A stretch of 25,653 nt of DNA from positions 1 through 25,653 of the forward strand of contig JAANSK020154451.1 of the NCBI GenBank assembly GCA_011763485.2. Reading direction: 5' to 3'. The position numbers were made by a program, and so were the translations under genes. Source of the stretch: Isoetes engelmannii. Lineage: Eukaryota > Streptophyta > Lycopodiopsida > Isoetales > Isoetaceae. Below, in pieces: positions 19,001 through 25,653 of this stretch (position 1 is its first letter; each line of letters begins with the position of its first letter). A model generated the notes under the pieces. The model was not told the DNA's origin, searched no databases, and saw only the letters and a list, made by a program, of their open reading frames with translations.

Positions 19001-22000
19001 GCCTCTAAAATCAACGATAGCCATGGCAAGTGTGTACAACCCTACAACGTCAGCACCATTGTATGCTTTTGTGCCTTTCAAGTCGTTGTTAGCTGAGGCA
19101 TATGTGGCCTGTTCACCATCAATTGGCTGTACTGAATTATCCTCCAACTTCAAGTCTGGTGTCGAACTGAGTGCAGCGCTAGACTCTGTTGAATGCTCTG
19201 TTTCTTCATGAATGCTGGTTGGTTCCTTGGTCTTCAGGTTCCCTTCGGGATTCTCCAGTGATTCTTGCCCTGGTTCCTTGGTCTTCAGGTTCCCTTCGGG
19301 ATTTTCCAGTGATTCTTTCCCCTTGCTTTGTTGCATTAGCATGAAGTCACCATCAACAGCAAAACTAAAGAAGATGTTATTGTGCACATACCTGAGAAGC
19401 AAATTCCAAACCAATATCATTTGATATTGTGTGAATCTTTTCAAAAATATCACAACCATTTCGAACAGCAAAAACCACACAAAAACTTAAGTTATCATGC
19501 CAATTGAATTATTTCAGGGTGGGTATAATCTAGAGTAAAGTCATCCTTGACACTCAGCCTGAGATAGATTTGATGCTTACAGGCTGCAAAAATTAATTGT
19601 CAGATAAAGGACATAATATCTTGTTTTGAAGTTCAATTCATTGAGTTAAGAAGTTGTTTAAGCTAAGCCTTACATATGAAAACGTTCTGGATCAGTAGGA
19701 TTGATTGGAGGAATGCATCGCCCAATTACAGCTTTAGCACCTTTAATGGCAGCATCTACGAAATCACAGTTCACTTTATAAAGTGCTCTGTCACGCATTA
19801 TCCTGTTGAACCATTTAAACAGCAAACTCAGGAAATTTATATCAACTTAAAATCCTACCAATAAAAAAAAATCGTAGTGATTGAACCTATCCTGAGAAGT
19901 TTCACGAGGAAATTCCTTGCAGGATTGAAGCTCTTCATTCCAATCCCTTTGCATTCCAATAGTCTCTGTCCCATAAGGTGCCACCAGAGCTTCCTCTGCC
20001 CGCCCAATGTCTCTTCGATGGGCTGGAATAATTCTATCAGCAAACAACAGAATGTGAAGATGCCGGCATTAATAGAACACAGCCTCACGTTGTGGGGGAT
20101 AATGTCCAAGCCACGCATTCGGTGGAAGCACCACAGGCACAAGTTCAAATGGATGACCTGCAGCTTTGCGTTCCAAGACTTCAGAAAAACCTGCCAGATA
20201 ACTGCTTATTTCAGCCCTATGATGACTACCAATAACAGAATATTTTGAACTTCACAAGCACCAGCTATGACCTTTAGTAAACGATAGACTGATTTTATGA
20301 AGAAGGCCAATCAATGTTGTGCCTTCAAGTGCTGGAATCACAGCCGTAGGATCCAAAAGCTCCCCTGAACTCGAATTGACATAGAACCCTTGTGTATGAG
20401 CGGTGACACAGTAGCTTTTATTCTCAAGAGAAACAATATCTATGTAGATTAAATCTCCACGAAGCCTGCAACCACCATGCATATGATCCAGCTGTACTAT
20501 CATGTTGATCGGCGTATTCTTAGACTTGACGCAAGGATTTACCTCCTGTATCCTGGAACAGGATTAAATGAAGAGAATGATATGCTCTTCACGCACTTGA
20601 CCTCTTCTACTACGGGCCCTGAGACAAGGTCCCCAAGCATCCCAGCTTGGTCCTCCATAAATCCCAATCCTTCAAGCTCGGGAGCTTCTGTCTTTGCTGT
20701 TCCTGATACAGAACTAAACCATTAACATGGCACGTAGAGATGACTGGGAAGGAGGCAGAATATAATTACCGTCTTCCTTTCCTGCTAATGGTTTTAATTT
20801 TGAAGAGGCCGCATCGGAACCTTCACTACTTCCTAACAAACTTAATATCATCAATAAAAGAAAATCGGACCTTGGCTAAACATGAATGCTCACCAGAATT
20901 AGCTTGTCTCTTCTCATAATCAAGTGCTAGCACTGTAGACAGTGATGAATAAATATTTGCTGTAGATATGAGATCCCGTGTGCGCCTCACATGAGACCTT
21001 ATAGATCGATCATCATATGGTGCTGAAAGGAAAAAAGGTTTTTCCATTAGCAACAGCAAAGTCCAGGATGATCAAAACCTTCAATATTATCCAACACACA
21101 CAGAGACCATACCGTTTACCATCTCTAGGGAACAACCTTCTACAGAGATGTTAGCCACTTCCCCAATTTCAAGATATTCTGCTAACTGATATTTTGTGCC
21201 ATCTGCACCATGCAATATAAGGTCATAGCAAGTATAAAAGCAGGTCTCCGGCGCATCGAGTAAAAACTGGCGCAAGTCCATCACTGAGTCTGTTGGGCTA
21301 ACCTGCACCAGAATAAGGAGATTATTTCCTATACACTGGTAAGACTTTGTCGCTGGGGAAGCTTTGATTGTTCAAAATATATCACATGCCAAACCAAAGA
21401 CACAACTACAATTTTTTCCACAGAAAAATATTTTTTTTGCAAAGTTAAAGCTGAAACTGAATAGCCTTCACATAGATCAGTGCATTATAGCATAATTCCT
21501 AGACAACTCTCCTATTATGTGTACAATTTCAAAGAATTATTTAACCAGCTGTAGATTTTCTAAAGCATAAAAAGCAAACATTGATTTGCCCTACCTGTAA
21601 CTCAATTTGCTCTCCAGATGGGCCCTTTACAGTCATTGGATAAAGATGTTGTTCCTCTGTCCCTGAAACAAATCGAACGTTAAGCATAAACAATTTATGC
21701 TTTCCCATATATTCACTAACAGAGCAACGGACACGTGCCAGACCTTTCGGTTCTCCAGACGAACCTTTTACAGTTACCAGATCAATACCCTGTTCTTCTG
21801 TCCCTAAATTAGTAAAAAGGTGAAACCCGATAAGTTAGTTGGCGAAGCTAACATGTCAGTAAAGTGATTACCTTCCAGATGAGAAACTGCTTCCATTTTA
21901 GTTTCAGATTCCTCTTGCACAGTTGACTCAAGAATGTTGTTACAATCTCTATCAGTAGATAATTGTTTCTCCTCCAAAGAGGTACCATCACAATTATGCT

Positions 22001-22160
22001 CACTACTACTGTTCTCCAGTTTTCTGACAGCCGCTTCAACATCTGTTTGTCCCTTTTGTATTTCAACACTATCATCTGCAGAAGATAGCACAGCTGAACT
22101 GGCAGACTTGCTTGACGCAGCCTTTCCCTTTCCTTTGTTTGCATTTGGTTTTCCCGCCAT
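13008..22160 (-). CDS. FMT: FRIENDLY/clustered mitochondria protein (CLU family), complete
   Basis: This is a cytosolic CLU-family protein. Arabidopsis FRIENDLY and animal or yeast Clu keep mitochondria dispersed and act close to mitochondria on mRNAs of mitochondrial proteins. Exons chain in phase to 4,410 nt (1,469 aa; the Arabidopsis protein is about 1,400). Residues 1-139 are a low-complexity N-terminus starting [17 protein letters not shown], like Arabidopsis MAGKSNKSKAK. Residues 140-215 are the CLU N-terminal domain ([17 protein letters not shown]). About 405-645 is the CLU domain ([17 protein letters not shown] at 441-457, [14 protein letters not shown] at 509-522). The central region contains [19 protein letters not shown] (about 832-850). 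About 1090-1300 are TPRs ([37 protein letters not shown]). The tail is [16 protein letters not shown] plus a Lys-rich end. The start is the first ATG matching the family N-terminus. No frame breaks were seen. Confidence 0.95.
14423..14478 (-). repeat. FMT: 30-bp tandem duplication across the exon 24 donor
   Basis: Plus-strand units 14423-14448 and 14453-14478 are 26 bp with two differences, at a 30-bp offset. The unit contains the end of exon 24 (CCTGATACAGCACATAG) and its donor. The gene-proximal unit keeps AG|GTAAGC. The second unit, now inside the intron, reads ATATAG|GCAGCA and has lost the GT. Confidence 0.85.
14851..16102 (-). other. Largest FRIENDLY intron (1,252 bp)
   Basis: This intron separates exon 22 from microexon 23 and is several times longer than the other introns. 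Just before the acceptor it has an uninterrupted T15 tract on the gene strand (plus-strand A-run 14859-14873), which may act as an unusually long polypyrimidine tract. Open frames of 60-80 codons inside have no recognisable domain. I see no transposon ends. Confidence 0.8.
19221..19322 (-). repeat. FMT: In-frame 51-bp tandem duplication in exon 11
   Basis: Two nearly identical 51-bp units (19221-19271, 19272-19322) code for [14 protein letters not shown] twice (residues 534-547 and 551-564). They lie in an acidic, variable linker inside the CLU region just after [14 protein letters not shown]. The high identity marks it as recent, and it is tolerated because the linker is not conserved in the family. 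Confidence 0.95.
21595..21803 (-). repeat. FMT: Tandem exon duplication in FRIENDLY (141-bp offset)
   Basis: Exon 2a starts at 21803 and exon 2b at 21662, exactly 141 bp apart, and both begin GGACAGA after a TTTAG or TTTCAG acceptor. Exon 2a codes [19 protein letters not shown] and 2b codes [20 protein letters not shown] plus LQ, so 2a is a diverged copy. 2b is the version matching Arabidopsis ELRLYPVSV. With the donor AAAG|GTCTGG, 2a is 60 nt and phase 1-1, so it can be included or skipped without changing frame. The sequence between the two copies is also open in frame, so even its retention would be tolerated. Confidence 0.8.
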
Positions 22161-23375
22161 GTGGAGGAATCTGTTAATGTTCCAATACAAATAGAGTGAC
22201 AAACATGACTTAACTGTCCAAGTAATGATCTCAGCACATACACCTTATAATGGACTGACTTCTGCATGCCACAGAAAGTCTATAATGATCTATTATGCAT
22301 TGTGAGAACAAAGATATTGCCCATTTATGAGCTAATGTGTGACATTGTTGCAAGAATTTGCCTACCCAAAGGGTTTTTTCTGATGTGCAGTGCCAATTGA
22401 AATGCCACTACATGGCAGTGGTCCTTGGCTATCCATTGGTCCACTATTCCTTACAGAGCCACATATTATAACCTGTAGTTGGACCATGTGCCAAGTGGTC
22501 ATGTTATCGTTTGCTTTGCTTTCAAAGTTTTCATTTGTTTTCCAAATTACTAGCTCTTTCCTTGGTGGTAAGTTCTTTCTCTAGCATCCACCTAGCATTT
22601 ATCTGATATCCAAGCTTTATGGGTACAGAATGTCGGAGTTCCTTTAACTAGTTTAAGAGCGGCTGAGCAATTATGCTCATCGACAAGCCTGAAGATTCTG
22701 AAGTCTTAAAGTTCCGTCCCTAAGGCGGTTTGGTGCTCTACTGGGTAGATTAACCACTTAACGTAATCGTGGCACTAAACATATGAAAATCACCCTCAGA
22801 AAATAGCAAATTTCGTTTAAGGTCTAACTCCAGATTATAGTCCCCGAATTCAAGCTTGAAACGTAAAATAATGTAAAGTCTGCGCTAATCATGATATTGC
22901 AGAATTCACTAGTCTATCAGCAGACATTGGTTTTCCAAAAAGGAACAGAGTCTTATCTACTCAAAATGCAACAAAAACCACGGAATTGGGCATGAAAGAA
23001 CAAAATAGCAGGGAAGGGGAGAGAGGAGCTGGGGGACTGATAAGAATATACTACAGACCAGGAAATGGAATGGACTAGCCTCCACAAGCTCGTCGGCCCA
23101 ACGGAGTGCCAGTGCTCCAAAGCTCCTCCACAATCTTCAGCTCAACCAACGGAGCAGTAATAATTAGTTCTAAAACCCTAAATAAGGATATTTGGCTGTC
23201 TGAAGTGTAGAACCCTAAGTAAACAAGCTCAGGGTTTTTACTATTGGCCCCCCCTTATGTTATCCTTTCAGTTTTGTCCACTTGTGGCCATGTGATCATA
23301 ACCACACACTAGGTATATCCTTGGTTTTCCCTCTTCTTTTTCTCAAAAGAATATTAAATTTCTCCTTCTATTCTA
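22161..23375 (-). promoter_or_regulatory. FRIENDLY 5' UTR and promoter flank
   Basis: This is non-coding sequence upstream of the ATG. GAACATTAACAG at about 22172-22183 (gene strand) could be the acceptor of a 5' UTR intron; a matching donor is not certain. CT-rich sequence on the gene strand at about 23000-23040 could belong to a leader. I did not find a convincing TATA box. The part at 22380-22980 shows no gene or clear repeat. Confidence 0.5.
23173..23181 (+). promoter_or_regulatory. Telo-box AAACCCTAA
   Basis: There is a perfect AAACCCTAA at 23173-23181, with partial copies nearby (GAACCCTAAG at about 23210 and its reverse-like CAGGGTTTTT at about 23230). This motif is typical near transcription starts of plant housekeeping and translation-related genes. 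About 1 kb from the FRIENDLY ATG, it would suit a promoter behind a 5' UTR intron. Which gene it serves is inferred. Confidence 0.55.
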
Positions 23376-23387
23376 TTAAAGAATATT

Positions 23388-23415
23388 AAAGAGGAGGACT
23401 TCGGTCCTCCTCTTT
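23388..23415 (+). other. Perfect 12-bp stem with TTCG tetraloop
   Basis: AAAGAGGAGGAC, loop TTCG, then the exact reverse complement. C(UUCG)G is one of the most stable RNA tetraloops. Two shorter copies with 4-bp stems follow at 23427 and 23452. Confidence 0.9.
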
Positions 23416-23527
23416 GTACTGTTCCAGGACTTCGGTCCCTATTCTGTTTTAGGACTTCGGTCCCACCATGTACTGTTCCGTCGCATGTCCGATTGGATGC
23501 TGCCTTGTGGCGCGACGTTAAAATACT

Positions 23528-23534
23528 CTTATCT

Positions 23535-23562
<28 letters not shown>
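23528..23562 (+). repeat. (CTTAT)7 microsatellite
   Basis: Seven perfect pentamer units, probably the tail of the retroposon-like unit just upstream. Confidence 0.95.
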
Positions 23563-23565
<3 letters not shown>

Positions 23566-23619
23566 TTCTTCATCCATGCCAATTGATTTGCATGTAGATG
23601 AAATTTTGCAAATGCCTAA

Positions 23620-23905
23620 TTACATGATAACCATGCATGGGAATCGAGCAGCTTTCATAGAAACTGTTGGAGGTGGTTGGGCTTCCGTGTCTCTTGAGAC
23701 CTGTTCATTTTATATTGTTGGCAAGTTATAAGAATTTCTGAATTTGCACAAGCTAGACCATAGAAACTAGACTTAACCTGTTGAAGCCTATCCATACTTG
23801 TATTAGTAGCGTTTTTAGCAATAATATTTCATAGCGGAGCCCAACAATTATCTTGTACATTGAAGGATGACATTGGGTAGAAGTATGTGGACAAATGCAA
23901 AAAAA
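23620..23905. repeat. Dispersed direct repeat, left copy
   Basis: The stretch around GGAGGTGGTTGGGCTTCC (about 23669) and AATTTGCACAAGCTA recurs at about 24825-24985, about 1.2 kb to the right. The stretch around TATGTGGACAAATGCAA (23885) recurs at about 24791. The order of these blocks differs between copies, so they are rearranged parts of one repeat family. An A16 run lies at about 23900-23915. Confidence 0.8.
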
Positions 23906-24238
23906 AAAAAAAAAAGAAAAAAAAGAATCTCTTAAATAGAAAAATGAAAAGGTGATTGCCGTGACAACTCTAATGTAGTGGTTGCATACTTGTTGGATCA
24001 CATGTTATGAACTTCCATAGATCACTAGCTACATGATAATCAAGCATAAATGGTAATAGTTAACATGATGAAAATACAATATAAGCAAGCATACAAATGG
24101 GAAATGGTAAGAGGTACATGAAAATCAAGCATAAATGACTAGTTACTACATGATAATCAAGCACGAATGACTAGTTACATGGTAAGCAAACATATATGGG
24201 ACTAGTTACATGAAAATCAAGCATATAAATGGGAAATT

Positions 24239-24309
24239 GTGCCTGGTAGGGATCGAACCTACGACTGCGTGCTTAAAAGGCACATGCTCTCCCACTGAGC
24301 TACAAGCAC
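24239..24309 (-). tRNA. tRNA-Lys(UUU), best-preserved copy
   Basis: A complete 71-nt cloverleaf on the minus strand. The acceptor GTGCTTG/CAGGCAC pairs with one G-U. The D stem GCTC/GAGC, anticodon stem TGTGC/GCACG and T stem GTAGG/CCTAC pair fully. The anticodon loop CTTTTAA gives UUU. The A-box TAGCTCAGTGGG and B-box GGTTCGATCCC are near consensus. The discriminator base is A. Only three T follow soon after, a weak RNA polymerase III terminator. The stems differ from the canonical plant nuclear tRNA-Lys that I recall (GCCCGTCTAGCTCAG start), so it could be a divergent gene or a transferred one. Confidence 0.7.
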
Positions 24310-24665
24310 TATGACGATTTTTGTTTGCAATTTTATGAATAACATTGTCTTATTTGGATGTGTTGCCATGTTGCCCCGTTCCTAAAGGAAAAAAGAACAA
24401 TCACAAGAAGTTTGTCCTATTAGCAGTTGTATTGTTAGGTTCAGAGTTTCTTACTTGGCACTAGTAAATTTTATGCCACTAGCATGGGCATTATCCATCA
24501 GCCTTTATGGACGATCCCTCGACACCCCTGCATAGTTGTTAGATTGTATACAACTGGAACATGATAGAAGTAAAGCTATCTACCATATGATAGAACTAGA
24601 ATAAAGTTATCTACCATATGCTTCAACTAGGTTGGGATCCATAACCATATGAAAAACTTTAAACT

Positions 24666-24716
24666 TGGATAGGGTGTGCTTAAAATGCACATGCTCTTTC
24701 ATTGAGCTAGAAGAAC
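24666..24716 (-). pseudogene. tRNA-Lys fragment lacking the T arm
   Basis: About 51 bp match the tRNA unit from the 5' end through the anticodon region (GTGCTTAAAATGCACATGCTC on plus, slightly altered), but the T arm is mostly deleted. Not functional. Confidence 0.75.
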
Positions 24717-24757
24717 TTTTAGAATAAATCTTTGCCATAACTTGAAGCAAATAATAG

Positions 24758-24990
24758 TGTTTTCAATTGAAGGATAAGGTTGGTAGAACTATGTGGACAA
24801 ATGCAATCATGCTTCCCTTTTCCAAAAAAAGGGGTGTCATGCATGGAAGTTGAGGTGCTTTCTTACAACTTGGTGGAGGTGGTTGGGCTTCCATCTTTCT
24901 TGAGACCTATTCATTTTATATTTTTGTCAACTTATAAAGATTTTTGAATTTGCACAAGCTATATCATAGAAACTGGGTAAACTACAATAT
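24758..24990. repeat. Dispersed direct repeat, right copy
   Basis: The counterpart of 23620-23905, ending in ATAGAAACTGGG and then entering the tRNA-bearing repeats. No coding potential was seen. Confidence 0.8.
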
Positions 24991-25014
24991 AAGCAAGCAT
25001 ATAAGTGGGGAACT

Positions 25015-25105
25015 GTGCCTGTTAGGGATCAAACCTGCCTGGTAGGGATCAAACGAACGACTGCATGCTTAAAAGGCACATGCTCTCCCACTGAGCTACA
25101 AGCAC
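25015..25105 (-). pseudogene. tRNA-Lys copy with duplicated T-arm segment
   Basis: The 3' part of the unit is duplicated by 20 bp (plus strand GCCTGTTAGGGATCAAACCT followed by GCCTGGTAGGGATCAAACG), and the T stem is mispaired. The 5' half and UUU anticodon are intact. Probably not functional. Confidence 0.8.
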
Positions 25106-25187
25106 TAAGCAAGCATGTAAGTGGGGAATGTTAGGCAAACATATATGGGACTAGTTACATAAAAATCAAGCATATAAATGGGAAATT

Positions 25188-25258
25188 GTGCCTGGTAGGG
25201 ATCGAACCTACAACTGCGTGCTTAAAAGGGACATGCTCTCCCACTGAGCTACAAGCAC
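25188..25258 (-). tRNA. tRNA-Lys(UUU)-like array copy
   Basis: 71 nt with intact acceptor, D and T stems and a UUU anticodon, but the anticodon stem has one C-C mismatch (TGTCC/GCACG). It may be weakened or inactive. Confidence 0.5.
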
Positions 25259-25444
25259 TAAGCATGTAAATGGGGAGTTGGTAAAATGTACATGAAAATC
25301 AAGCATAAATGACTAGTTACTACATGATAATCAAGCATAAATGACTAGTTACTACATGATAATCAAGCACGAATGACTAGTTACATGGTAAGCAAACATA
25401 TGTGGGACTAGTTACATGAAAGTCAAGCATATAAATGGGAAACT

Positions 25445-25515
25445 GTGTCTGGTAGGGATCGAACCTACGACTGCATGCTCAAAAGGCACATGCTCTCCCA
25501 CTGAGCTACAAGCAC
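25445..25515 (-). tRNA. tRNA-Lys(UUU)-like array copy
   Basis: 71 nt. The anticodon stem pairs with wobbles, the loop CTTTTGA keeps UUU, and base 37 is changed from A to G. The acceptor stem has one C-A mismatch (3' strand CAGACAC). D and T stems are intact. It may be weakened. Confidence 0.5.
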
Positions 25516-25653
25516 TAAGCGAGCAGGTAAGTGGGGGATGGTAAGACGTACATGAAAATCAAGCATAAATGACTAATTACTACATGATAATCAAGCACGG
25601 ATGACTAGTTACATGGTAAGCAAACATATGTGGGACTAGTTACATGAAAATCA

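Larger units (their letters stand above)
17979..22160 (-). other. FMT: FRIENDLY exon map, exons 1-15
   Basis: Coding exons in transcript order: 1 22160-21872; 2a 21803-21744 (duplicated, optional); 2b 21662-21595; 3 21302-21113; 4 21022-20894; 5 20832-20770; 6 20702-20543; 7 20465-20272; 8 20190-20089; 9 20022-19887; 10 19802-19674; 11 19391-18983; 12 18914-18810; 13 18484-18366; 14 18296-18188; 15 18122-17979. All use GT-AG and each junction keeps the reading frame by hand check. At exons 6 and 9 another AG lies 8-13 nt upstream of the chosen acceptor (GGTTTAG and GCTGATAG). Only the downstream AG restores the family sequence, [14 protein letters not shown] and [15 protein letters not shown] respectively. 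Confidence 0.88.
23376..23565 (+). mobile_element. Short retroposon-like unit with UUCG hairpins and CTTAT tail
   Basis: About 185 bp made of three GGACTTCGGTCC hairpins (23388-23415, 23427-23438, 23452-23463), a GC-richer middle (CTTGTGGCGCGACG) and a 3' pentamer tail (CTTAT)7 at 23528-23562. TCTATTCT occurs just left (about 23367) and right (about 23562) and could be a target-site duplication. A short body with a simple-repeat tail and a flanking direct repeat suits a SINE or a 5'-truncated LINE tail. There is no coding sequence and I do not recognise the family. Confidence 0.45.
24000..25653. repeat. Satellite-like array carrying tRNA-Lys units
   Basis: A composite tandem array continues past the window. 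Short subrepeats of about 31 bp (CATGATAATCAAGCA, TGACTAGTTACTA) alternate with GGTAAGCAAACATATATGGG and a 71-bp tRNA-Lys(UUU) unit. The last two complete tRNA units (25188 and 25445) are 257 bp apart, giving the local higher-order period. Other units are rearranged (25015-25105) or deleted (24666-24716), and unrelated sequence (24310-24660, 24720-24990) interrupts the array. Confidence 0.85.

Noticed and set aside
22630-22790. Possible tRNA-like or SINE head (GGTGCTCTACTGGGTAGATTAACC)
   Set aside because: I could not fold acceptor, anticodon and T arms consistently, and there is no B-box.

Overview
The window looks like nuclear DNA of a land plant. The one clearly intact protein gene is an ortholog of the plant FRIENDLY/CLU family. 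It is split into 28 or 29 short exons with GT-AG introns mostly of 80-300 bp, its upstream flank carries a telo-box, and the surroundings are AT-rich and full of repeats. The compact introns and the LINE type are compatible with a non-flowering land plant, but I cannot fix the species.

Layout, left to right. Bases 1-4.5 kb hold one LINE read on the minus strand: ORF1 remnant, endonuclease, reverse transcriptase and C-terminal Cys/His region. Its 3' tail runs into a (CTG)n/(CAG)n tract cut by the window edge, and a younger retroposon with a 14-bp target-site duplication has landed in it. From 4577 to 13001 lie two head-to-tail copies of a segment of about 4.2 kb (4577-8869 and 8870-13001). Each copy carries a tRNA-Lys(UUU)-like gene and ends with a copy of the FRIENDLY 3' flank. 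The duplication breakpoint is only about 6 bp beyond the FRIENDLY stop codon. Copy 1 keeps exon-like remains of an unrecognised minus-strand gene that copy 2 lacks. Copy 2 instead holds a 1.07-kb element with 18-bp perfect terminal inverted repeats and a GC-rich foldback.

From 22160 down to 13008 runs the FRIENDLY (FMT/CLU) gene. I could chain every exon with consistent phase, giving 4,410 nt and 1,469 residues with no break. Notable details are a tandemly duplicated exon near the N-terminus, an in-frame 51-bp duplication in a linker, a 30-bp duplication across one splice donor, and loss of a short conserved peptide near the C-terminus. Upstream are the promoter flank, a short retroposon-like sequence with three UUCG-tetraloop hairpins and a (CTTAT)7 tail, and finally an array of satellite-like repeats (about 24.0 kb to the window end) in which the same tRNA-Lys(UUU) sequence recurs.

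The genes do not form a pathway. The FRIENDLY gene acts in mitochondrial distribution. The tRNA copies are the other potentially functional loci. The most unusual feature is the repeated tRNA-Lys(UUU) unit, which appears in two unrelated repeat contexts and is the only sequence they appear to share.
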